Assembly (NCBI GenBank): GCA_023253615.1
Contig: JALRFZ010000691.1
Coordinates: 1-11,212 of the forward strand
Source: Verrucomicrobiales bacterium
GTDB lineage: Bacteria > Verrucomicrobiota > Verrucomicrobiia > Verrucomicrobiales > DEV007
Direction of reading: 5' to 3'
DNA: 11,212 nt
Positions within the stretch are counted from its first letter, which is position 1. Each line of letters begins with the position of its first letter. Positions 1 to 6,932 of the stretch are shown here, one piece after another. Both the position numbers and the translations under genes were made by a program. The notes beneath the pieces were generated by a model that worked only from the letters and a program-made list of their open reading frames with translations, searched no databases and was not told the origin of the DNA.

Positions 1-2746
1 TGTCCTCTCCCACGGCCGCGACCTGGGCCATGAGCTGCTTCATCTCCTCCGCGGTCGGTTTGCGGGTGACGCTGCGGATGTAGATCTCCTCGATGACCTG
101 CTCGGGCGTCTTGCCCTCGGCGATGAGCCGCTTCACGACTCCACCGGCCTCGACCTTCTGGGTCACGGCAGGGCCGTTGAGAAGGTGGAGCGCCTGCGAG
201 AGGCTCGGGTCCATCTTGACCTCGCAGGAGCATACCGTCTCACGGGTGGCCCGGCCGAAGGTGGTGAGGAAATAATCCGTCGTGTTGCCATCGGCGATCT
301 GCACGGCGCGGGAGCCGAGAGGCAGACCGGTGAACTTGTTCTTCGTTTCCGTCACCTGGGTCAGCGTATCGAGCATCACCTCGGCGCGCTGGCGGCGGAT
401 GCGGGACTTGGCGAAATTGTTCAGGTCGTCCTGGTTCGAGGGATTCGCCTTGGTCGTGCGCTGGTAGGTCGCGGAGTTGCAGATGTCGCGGACGAGCTGG
501 CGGAAATCATATTCGTACTCGCCCTGGAACTTCAATGCCATGGCATCGAGCAACTCGGGATTCGACGCCGGATTGCTGATCCGCACGTCGTCCACCGGAT
601 CGATGATTCCGACCCCGAAGAAGTGCGACCAGACCAGGTTCGAGATGTTCTGCGAGAAATAGAGGTTCTGCGGCGAGGCCATCCAGTGCGCGAGCACCTC
701 GCGGCGGTCCTTGCCGGCCACATCAGGCGTTTCACCACCGAGGAACTTGGGCGGCATGTTGCGCCCGCCGACGAGGTGGCGCACCTCGCCACCACCACGG
801 TTGTAGACGATCTGTTCGCGGGGATCGACGCCTTCCTTGCGGCCCACCTGGGCGAAGAACGCGGCCCAACTGTAGTAGTCGTCCATCGTCCAGCGGTCGA
901 AGGGGTGGTTGTGGCACTGGGCGCACTGGAGACGCATGCCCATGAAAACCTGGGCGACGTTCTCCGAGAGCTTCAAGGTATCGCGCTCGACCTGATAGAA
1001 ATTCGTCGCGGGATTCGCGAAGCTGCCACCTTCGGACGAGAGCATGTCGATGACGATCTCGTTGAAAGGCCGGTTGGCCGCGATCTGGTCGCGCAACCAT
1101 CCGTTGTAGAGAAGGGCCGCCTTGTAAGAGATCCCGAGGCCCAGGTTCGGATTCGAACGGATCTGGAGCAGCTCCGACCACTTCATCACCCACATTTCGG
1201 TGAACTCCTTACGCTCGAGGAGCTGGTCGATCACCTTGCTGCGCTTGGCCGGATCCTTGTCCGCCATGAAGGTGTTGTATTCCTCCACCGTGGGGAGCTG
1301 GCCGACCACGTCGATGTAGACGCGGCGCAGGAATTCCTCGTCCGTGCAGAGACCGGAGGGGATGATTCGCAGCTTGTGCAGTTTGTCATGCACGAGACCA
1401 TCGATGTAGTTGTTCTCCTGCATCTTCGGCCGGGTGTATTCGAGATTCTCCGGAATCACGATGGTCTGGATGCCGACCGTATGGGTGTCGTAGCGGGCCA
1501 TGATGAAGGCCTCGCCACGCTTTCCGGCGGTCACAAGCCCGCCCGTGGAAACGGCGGCGGTGGGCTCGTTGTTCGTCACGAAAACGGCCAGATTGGTGAC
1601 GTCGCGGTCGTGCCCGTCGGAGAACTTCGCACGCACGGTGAGCTGCTGGGTCGCACCGGCACCCTCGAGGACGAGCTTCGGCGGGTAAAGATGGAGCGAG
1701 ACGAGCTTCGGCACCTCCGCGGCGGGCCGCTTCGTCGCCCCGGTCGCCACCCACTCGACCATCGTCTTGTAGGCGTCGCTGCCCTTCTCGAAGAGCTTGC
1801 CGCCCGTATGGGGGACGGCCTCGATCGATTTCTCGACGAGCAGGGACTCCTCGGGAATGGCCAGATTGATGCGATAGCCGGCCATCTCGCGGGTGAGACG
1901 GTAGTGGTCTCCCTCGGGATCATACCCGAAGAGCGAGAGCATGAAACCATCCTGGCCGCGGGCGGAACCATGACAGGCCCCGATGTTGCAACCCTCGCTC
2001 ATGAAGACGGGCATCACATCGAGATGGAAGTCGATGGGCCGGTCGACCGCCGCCTCCTTGACGGTGACGGGGATTTTCACGGTCTGATCCGCCACCTTCA
2101 CGCTCAGCTCGGTGGTGCCGTCCTTTTTCGGAATGAATTGACTGCGCGTCTTCAGTCCGACCAGCGAAGGATCCGCAAAGGTGAACGAAGCATTCGCCGT
2201 GACATCGACGGTGGTGTCATCCTCGTAGGTGGCCATGACCACCACCGACTGATGGTCGCGCGCTTTCTCGAGCACGATATCCTCGGGGAACGCCTCGACT
2301 TTCACGAGCTTTTTGCCGCGATCCGCGAGCGGTTCGGCGCCTTTGAAATCGTCTTCATTCCGCGCGATGAGCGTCAATTCCTCCGGCCAGACGGCCCCTT
2401 CGGTGATCCACTGGCGCAACTTGGCGATTTCCGCCTCGTTGAGCGGACGCCCCTTGGGGGGCATCACGTCCGAATCGTCGGCCGGCAGGGAGACGAGCTC
2501 GATCATGAGAGACTCATCCGGCTTGCCCTTCACCAGGGACGGACCGCCTTCCCCACCCTTGAAAAAGTGCGAGGCCTTGTCAAAACGGAGATCCGCCTTG
2601 GCCTCATCGGCGTTGTGGCAGCTCACGCAGTGGAATTCGAGGATGGGCTGAATGTCGCGGACGAAGTCAATCTTCGCCTCCTGCCCGCGGACCGACGCCG
2701 CGGCAAGGAGGGAGAGCGAACCAAGGAGGAAGGATCGGACGTTCAT
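1..2746 (-). CDS. Multiheme PSCyt1 / Ig-like / DUF1549 / DUF1553 exported protein (3' end beyond window)
   Basis: The frame runs open from an ATG at 2746 to the left edge: 915 complete codons and no stop. The N-terminus is a Sec-type signal peptide (residues 1 to about 22, hydrophobic core FLLGSLSLLAAA). Visible domain order: PSCyt1 cytochrome c with CVSCH at 40-44 and candidate Met ligand M95 in MPPKG; Ig-like domain about 145-229; second cytochrome-like unit with a CX4CH site (CNIGACH, 253-259) and candidate distal H313; Big_2-like domain about 345-433; DUF1549 about 440-645 with CAQCH at 608-612; DUF1553 from about 675, with the paired cysteines C839 and C841. The missing tail is probably short, because DUF1553 is nearly complete. 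The protein should be exported and bind up to three c-type hemes. Substrate and reaction are unknown for the family. It is the last visible gene of the minus-strand operon, 50 bp after the PPC gene. No Shine-Dalgarno precedes the start; the signal peptide decides it. Confidence 0.93.
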   Translation of the reverse strand, partial: MNVRSFLLGSLSLLAAASVRGQEAKIDFVRDIQPILEFHCVSCHNADEAKADLRFDKASHFFKGGEGGPSLVKGKPDESLMIELVSLPADDSDVMPPKGRPLNEAEIAKLRQWITEGAVWPEELTLIARNEDDFKGAEPLADRGKKLVKVEAFPEDIVLEKARDHQSVVVMATYEDDTTVDVTANASFTFADPSLVGLKTRSQFIPKKDGTTELSVKVADQTVKIPVTVKEAAVDRPIDFHLDVMPVFMSEGCNIGACHGSARGQDGFMLSLFGYDPEGDHYRLTREMAGYRINLAIPEESLLVEKSIEAVPHTGGKLFEKGSDAYKTMVEWVATGATKRPAAEVPKLVSLHLYPPKLVLEGAGATQQLTVRAKFSDGHDRDVTNLAVFVTNNEPTAAVSTGGLVTAGKRGEAFIMARYDTHTVGIQTIVIPENLEYTRPKMQENNYIDGLVHDKLHKLRIIPSGLCTDEEFLRRVYIDVVGQLPTVEEYNTFMADKDPAKRSKVIDQLLERKEFTEMWVMKWSELLQIRSNPNLGLGISYKAALLYNGWLRDQIAANRPFNEIVIDMLSSEGGSFANPATNFYQVERDTLKLSENVAQVFMGMRLQCAQCHNHPFDRWTMDDYYSWAAFFAQVGRKEGVDPREQIVYNRGGGEVRHLVGGRNMPPKFLGGETPDVAGKDRREVLAHWMASPQNLYFSQNISNLVWSHFFGVGIIDPVDDVRISNPASNPELLDAMALKFQGEYEYDFRQLVRDICNSATYQRTTKANPSNQDDLNNFAKSRIRRQRAEVMLDTLTQVTETKNKFTGLPLGSRAVQIADGNTTDYFLTTFGRATRETVCSCEVKMDPSLSQALHLLNGPAVTQKVEAGGVVKRLIAEGKTPEQVIEEIYIRSVTRKPTAEEMKQLMAQVAAVGED

Positions 2747-2796
2747 GGGCTGGAAATGGTTGGACTAACCCTTGCGGGAAGCTGTTGAAAATCGGG

Positions 2797-5286
2797 TCAG
2801 GGAGCGGCTTTTTCCTTCTGGGCCTCGAGCCGGAGCTGTTCGAGACGCGAAAGGGGCTTCTCCTTTTTCTCCGCGGGGGCGGCGGGCTTGGCGGCCGGCG
2901 CCGGGGCGGCGGCCACTTCCTTCGGCTTGGGATCGACGCGGAAGACCGACCCCATCGCGAGCCGGTGGACGATCGGCTCACCGTCCTGCATCAGCGTCAC
3001 GGTGCAGAAGACGCCCTTGTGCTGGCCGACAGGCGTCTTGTCCGTCGTAACGATCGGGAAGGAAAGGGACTCCACACCCGATTTGACAGGGCGCGCTTCG
3101 GCGGTGGAATGCGCGGGCAGACCATACAACTGAACCTGGCCTTCGGCCGTGTAATCGCGGAGATGCTCGACCTCGGCCACCATCTCCACGGTCTCCCCCT
3201 GCTTTGCGGAGGTCATCGTCAACTTCACGTTCACGAAGGGCTCTTCCACCGAGAGATTGATGAAGGGCGCGGCGTTGTACATCACGCCCTTGCCACCATC
3301 CGACTCGGCGATGACGGTGAGATTCCATTCGTTGATCTCCGCGTTGGCATTGGCATTGAGCTCGTATTCGATCTCGGTCGCCTTCTCGGGGAAGATCATG
3401 GTGGCGGGGCTGGAGATGCCCGGCGGCAACCAGGGGAAACGCACCGTGATGCGATTGTCGTAACCCTCCTCGCGATGGGCGCGGACCTTCAGCTTCATCG
3501 TACCATTGCGCACGATGGGCACCTTCGGCTGATCGATCGTCACCGAGAAAGGCGTGGCTTCAGCCACCGCCACCGGCAGTTTGTCGAACGGTTTCGTATA
3601 GTAAGGGACCCCGTTCTGAGGACCACGCACCAGATCGAGCGTCTGAACGAATTTACCCGACACCGGATTGGCACCCTCGACCGTCTTCACGACGAGATCG
3701 AAGAGCCCGCCACCGACCGGCGCATCAGGAGCCGCCTTGAGGAGAATGGGGAACTGCGAGACCGATCTCGGCACCGTCCCGGAAACCATCGTGACACCAG
3801 CGGGCAGGGCCGGCATCTCGACCTTCAGATCACCGGCCACCCCGCGGCGCGCGGTGTTCACGACCATGGCGTAATAGCCGCCCTGGGGCACGTTGAACTG
3901 CTTCATGTGCTGGAATTCGTTCCGGATCATCTCCGGCATCGTGACGTCGATGCCAGGAGGCGGCGAAATCGTCTCGATGCGGTAGACGAAATCGGCTCCG
4001 CCGCGCGAAAGCATGTCATTGATCCGCACGAAATAGGTCCCGTCGGCCGGAGCCTTGAAATCGACCCGGCTGTCCTTCGTGCCGTCGGCGTCGTCGCTCG
4101 ACCCGAGCGAGCCCATCTTCTCGTTGTAAATGGTCAGGACCGGGTCCACCGGGGATCCGATCGAATTCGCGAAGACACGGAACTGGAAGGACTGGTCCTT
4201 CTTGGCGGTGAACTTGAAGAAATCGACATCCCCCTCCTGTTGGAGAATGCCGTTGAAGGCAAGCGGGAGGGCGCCCGCGACCGCCGCGGCCTCGGTGTGG
4301 GTGTTGTTCGGCTCCACTTCAAGAGCGTTCTCAAGAGGGCTGATCCGCACGTTGTTCGGCGATGGAGGAAGCAAGCCTTCATGAGCGGCGAAGACCCCGA
4401 AGGTGTCGTTGTCAGCCTTTTCGGGAAGCTTGATCTTCGCCTTGTAGGCCCCCTTCACATCACCCAGGAGGGAAAACTCCATCTCGGTGCCGGGTTTCCC
4501 CCCGGCAGGATAAATCCCGGTGGGACGGGGGAAATGGCCGATGTGGGCGCGGTAACGCCCCCGACCCTGATAGGCCGAGTCACGCACCTCGACGATGTAA
4601 TCCCCGTCTTCCGGCGCCACGATGGAGAGGATCGACTCCTGCTTGAGGAGGGCCGAACCATCCGCCGACGCGATCTCGAAGCGGTCCTTGTTCAGGATCG
4701 AGACATAGGGATCGATCGCGATGTTCTGCGGGATATTGTTGATCCGCAGACCCTCCACCTCGACGGAGATGCGCTCGCCCTTCTTCACGCTGACGAGGTA
4801 GTAGTCCGTCTCCTCCGGCTTGGCTTCCGCCTCGATGGTGACATTCATCGGGATCTTCTGGGGAGCCGCGAAATCATCATTCGGCTCGACCTCGTCGTGA
4901 TTGGGGAACTGCGAAACCCAGAAATTCCGGGCAAAGCTGATCCCGCTGCGGCAGCGCACCCGGAAATGATGTTCACCCAGACGGCAGTCAGGCGCGATCA
5001 CCAGGGTCACCTCGACCTTCTTGTCATCGACCACCTTCAGGTCCTTGAAAGACATCCCCGGTTGATGGAAGAGGATTTCCTCGGCATCCGAGAGGCGGTT
5101 CCCCATCAGGGTGACCCTCACCTCCGAGCCAGCTTTGCCGCCACGGGGGATGGAAGTCGAGAAGTCGGGCGAAGCGGCGTTCAGAATCCCCCCGGATAAG
5201 ACAAGTGCCGACAACCCGAAGGCCGCCAGCACTCGCCCGAAGAGAATTTTGGAAGCCGCACTCTGAAGATTCAGAATACGTTTCAT
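2797..5286 (-). CDS. Secreted protein with two PPC (pre-peptidase C-terminal) domains
   Basis: This 829-residue protein has an N-terminal signal peptide with a long basic n-region (K2, R3, K13, R18), a hydrophobic core, and probable cleavage near LNA-AS at 36-39. Next comes an Ig/TIG-like beta domain (about 40-130). Two PPC-type domains follow, each opened by the hallmark EVEPN (132 and 323) and containing a D-x-Y/F-x-V/F strand such as TDYYLVSV and VDFFKFTA. The rest, to about 765, is beta-rich and unassigned. The C-terminus is an Ala/Pro/Lys-rich linker ending in a short charged helix (RLEQLRLEAQKEK). There is no catalytic domain, so a binding, scaffolding or adhesion role outside the inner membrane is inferred. 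PPC proteins of this shape regularly accompany DUF1501 and DUF1549/DUF1553 genes in PVC bacteria. The gene lies 21 bp after the DUF1501 gene and 50 bp before the multiheme gene, so co-transcription is likely. There is no Shine-Dalgarno; the signal peptide supports this start. Confidence 0.9.
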   Translation of the reverse strand: MKRILNLQSAASKILFGRVLAAFGLSALVLSGGILNAASPDFSTSIPRGGKAGSEVRVTLMGNRLSDAEEILFHQPGMSFKDLKVVDDKKVEVTLVIAPDCRLGEHHFRVRCRSGISFARNFWVSQFPNHDEVEPNDDFAAPQKIPMNVTIEAEAKPEETDYYLVSVKKGERISVEVEGLRINNIPQNIAIDPYVSILNKDRFEIASADGSALLKQESILSIVAPEDGDYIVEVRDSAYQGRGRYRAHIGHFPRPTGIYPAGGKPGTEMEFSLLGDVKGAYKAKIKLPEKADNDTFGVFAAHEGLLPPSPNNVRISPLENALEVEPNNTHTEAAAVAGALPLAFNGILQQEGDVDFFKFTAKKDQSFQFRVFANSIGSPVDPVLTIYNEKMGSLGSSDDADGTKDSRVDFKAPADGTYFVRINDMLSRGGADFVYRIETISPPPGIDVTMPEMIRNEFQHMKQFNVPQGGYYAMVVNTARRGVAGDLKVEMPALPAGVTMVSGTVPRSVSQFPILLKAAPDAPVGGGLFDLVVKTVEGANPVSGKFVQTLDLVRGPQNGVPYYTKPFDKLPVAVAEATPFSVTIDQPKVPIVRNGTMKLKVRAHREEGYDNRITVRFPWLPPGISSPATMIFPEKATEIEYELNANANAEINEWNLTVIAESDGGKGVMYNAAPFINLSVEEPFVNVKLTMTSAKQGETVEMVAEVEHLRDYTAEGQVQLYGLPAHSTAEARPVKSGVESLSFPIVTTDKTPVGQHKGVFCTVTLMQDGEPIVHRLAMGSVFRVDPKPKEVAAAPAPAAKPAAPAEKKEKPLSRLEQLRLEAQKEKAAP

Positions 5287-5307
5287 TGCGGAAATGGATG
5301 GATCAAA

Positions 5308-6642
5308 TCAGGCGGTGCGCTTTTCGATAATGTCTTCGATGACGTTGCCACCGTCGACGATTTCCATGGGGCGCGGCCCGGGGGCGATGAGCTCCTTGTC
5401 GGCGTTGATGCCGAGCTGGGCGTAGACGGTCTTCGCGAAAGACTCGACGCTGACCGGGTTCTCCTCGGGCTCGGCCGCGAGCGCGTCCGAACTGCCGTAG
5501 ACATAACCACGCTTGATACCACCGCCGGCGAGCATCGTCGAGAAGACCTTGGGCCAGTGGTCGCGACCATCGGTCTTGTTGATCTTCGGCGTGCGGCCGA
5601 ACTCGGAGGACACCATGACGAGGGTCGAATCGAGAAGTCCCCGATCGTCAAGATCGGTGAGGAGGGTGGCGAGAGCCTGGTCGAAGGCCGGCACCTGGCT
5701 GGCGATCCCCTGCTGGATGCGGTCGTGCATATCCCACGATCCGTAGGTGAGGGTGACGAGGCGCACGCCGGATTCGACGAGACGACGGGCGAGGAGCATG
5801 CGCATCCCGGCCTGGTTGCGGCCGTAGCGGTCTTTCATCTTCTCCTCCTCCTTCTGGAGATCGAAGGCCTCGCGCGCCTCGGCGGAGCCGATGAGGCTGT
5901 AGGCTTTCTGGTAGAAGCTGTCCATCGCGTCGATGTTGTCCGACTTCTCCATGTTGCGGAAGTGGCTGTCGACGGCCTCGAGGATGGTGCGGCGACGCTC
6001 GAAACGGGCATTGTCCACACCGCCGGGGAGGGTGAGGTCGCGGACGGTGAACCCTTTGTCGGCCACCGGGTCGCTGCCCACGGAGAACGGACCATACATC
6101 GAGCTGAGGTAGCCGGTACCGGCGAACTCGTTCGGCACGTTCGGGATGCAGACATACGGAGGAAGATTCTTCCGCGTGCCGAACTCATGGGAAATGACCG
6201 AGCCGAAGCTGGGATACTTGATCGCCGGGCTGGGGCGGTAGCCGGTGAACATGTTGTGGGTGCCACGCTCATGGGCCGCTTCGCCGTGCGTCATCGAGCG
6301 GATGATCGTCATCTTGTCGGCCACCTTCGCGAGGTGCTTGAAGTTCTCGCTGAACTGGATGCCGTCCACGTTCGTGTTGATCGCGTTGTAGGGACCACGG
6401 TACTCGACCGGCGCATAGGGCTTGGGATCCCACGTCTCCTGGTGAGCCGAACCGCCCGGGAGGTAGATGTGGATGATCGACTTCGCGACCCCTTCCTTCG
6501 ACTCATAGAACTTGGCCTGGGCACGGGCCTCGACCTTGAGCAGTTCGGGGAGCGAAAGCCCGAGTCCGGCGGCGAAGCCGACTTGCATGAACTCACGGCG
6601 GTTCGCCATGCCATTGTTGAGGTATCCTGAGCAGCCTTTCAT
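5308..6642 (-). CDS. DUF1501 protein, Tat-exported, alkaline phosphatase/sulfatase-like fold
   Basis: This 444-residue protein is about the usual length for DUF1501. It begins with a twin-arginine signal (NRREFM, R15-R16, then a hydrophobic stretch to about residue 35), so it should be exported folded, possibly with metal already bound. DUF1501 hallmarks are visible: the early LPGGSAHQETWDPKP segment, histidines H119 and H124 in THGEAAH followed by a TGYRP segment, WDMHD at 303-307, and SEFGRTP (346-352) followed by GRDHWP with H362. The family belongs to the alkaline phosphatase/sulfatase superfamily, where such His/Asp residues bind metal. The substrate is unknown, and no clear nucleophile was identified by eye. 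It is the first gene of the minus-strand operon and is divergent from the cytochrome-WD40 gene. The start at 6642 keeps the short CSGYLNNG lead common before the Tat motif in relatives; Met12 is an alternative. No Shine-Dalgarno is present. Confidence 0.93.
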   Translation of the reverse strand: MKGCSGYLNNGMANRREFMQVGFAAGLGLSLPELLKVEARAQAKFYESKEGVAKSIIHIYLPGGSAHQETWDPKPYAPVEYRGPYNAINTNVDGIQFSENFKHLAKVADKMTIIRSMTHGEAAHERGTHNMFTGYRPSPAIKYPSFGSVISHEFGTRKNLPPYVCIPNVPNEFAGTGYLSSMYGPFSVGSDPVADKGFTVRDLTLPGGVDNARFERRRTILEAVDSHFRNMEKSDNIDAMDSFYQKAYSLIGSAEAREAFDLQKEEEKMKDRYGRNQAGMRMLLARRLVESGVRLVTLTYGSWDMHDRIQQGIASQVPAFDQALATLLTDLDDRGLLDSTLVMVSSEFGRTPKINKTDGRDHWPKVFSTMLAGGGIKRGYVYGSSDALAAEPEENPVSVESFAKTVYAQLGINADKELIAPGPRPMEIVDGGNVIEDIIEKRTA

Positions 6643-6682
6643 AATTGTTGATGCGTTTGCGTTGCGGTGGGGAAAGTTGGAC

Positions 6683-6690
6683 TTCCGGAA
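6683..6690. repeat. TTCCGGAA palindrome, copy 1 (possible operator)
   Basis: This perfect 8-bp palindrome lies 41 bp upstream of the DUF1501 start, in the context GACTTCCGGAAAC. An identical 8-mer occurs 103 bp to the right in the same divergent gap. Two copies in 290 bp suggest a binding site for a dimeric regulator, but no regulator gene is present in the window. Confidence 0.35.
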
Positions 6691-6785
6691 ACGGTATCAC
6701 AAGAGACGCTTTCGCGTAGAACCGCTGTGCGGGAAAATCAGGGGGCCATTTCGGGCCATGCATCCGCCGCATTTTCGCGATACGA

Positions 6786-6793
6786 TTCCGGAA
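6786..6793. repeat. TTCCGGAA palindrome, copy 2 (possible operator)
   Basis: This is the second copy of the perfect palindrome, in the context GATTCCGGAAGAC. It ends 21 bp before the TATACT candidate and touches the place where a -35 element would lie. A protein bound here could repress or activate the cytochrome-WD40 gene. The role is inferred from position and repetition only. Confidence 0.35.
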
Positions 6794-6814
6794 GACGAAA
6801 CCGGGGAAATATCG

Positions 6815-6820
6815 TATACT
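6815..6820 (+). promoter_or_regulatory. Candidate -10 box TATACT
   Basis: TATACT matches five of six bases of the sigma-70 -10 consensus and lies in an AT-richer patch 113 bp before the ATG at 6933. At normal spacing the -35 position (about 6792-6797, AAGACG) is a poor match, so recognition would need an activator or a different sigma factor. It is a weak call based only on the hexamer and its location. Confidence 0.25.
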
Positions 6821-6932
6821 CGGGCGGGTTATCGAGGAAAATTTGCGGTCGGGGATGATCCCTTCCGGGTTCACGCAGTGCCGTCGCTCCCCCCGCAACC
6901 TCCGGTGCCCCCGATTCGACCCGCACCCACAA

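Larger units (their letters stand above)
6643..6932. promoter_or_regulatory. Divergent intergenic control region
   Basis: This 290-bp gap separates the leftward DUF1501 operon from the rightward cytochrome-WD40 gene, so promoters for both should lie here. It is less GC-rich than its flanks around 6780-6845. The best plus-strand -10 candidate is TATACT at 6815-6820, without a good -35 hexamer. The overlapping palindrome GTATAC (6814-6819) gives a similar TATACG on the minus strand. Two copies of TTCCGGAA occur inside it and are listed separately. No riboswitch, terminator or small gene could be recognised. A start at 6843 would extend the plus-strand gene into this region but would bury its signal peptide. 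Confidence 0.5.

Noticed and set aside
185..2788. 867-codon open frame on the plus strand opposite the multiheme gene
   Set aside because: Its translation is rich in Arg, His, Asp, Gly and Leu, with no recognisable domain. The opposite strand carries clear cytochrome, DUF1549 and DUF1553 motifs, so this is a mirror of GC-rich codon use.
2785..5199. 804-codon open frame on the plus strand opposite the PPC gene
   Set aside because: It has the same His/Arg/Asp-rich shadow composition. The minus strand encodes a signal peptide and two EVEPN PPC domains.
6607..6609. Alternative start at Met12 of the DUF1501 protein
   Set aside because: It would still keep the Tat motif and cannot be excluded. 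The Cys-Gly-Tyr lead before the twin arginine resembles relatives, so the longer form is preferred.
5557..6630. 357-codon open frame on the plus strand opposite the DUF1501 gene
   Set aside because: No domain is seen in it, and the minus strand has a Tat signal and DUF1501 motifs throughout.
6852..6862. Palindrome GGGAT-G-ATCCC in the leader of the cytochrome-WD40 gene
   Set aside because: It is a single short copy with no partner and no positional logic. It is likely chance in GC-rich DNA.
6843..6932. Upstream in-frame ATG at 6843 adding 30 residues to the cytochrome-WD40 protein
   Set aside because: The added residues are Arg/Pro-rich and would place the signal peptide internally. The ATG at 6933 puts it at the N-terminus.
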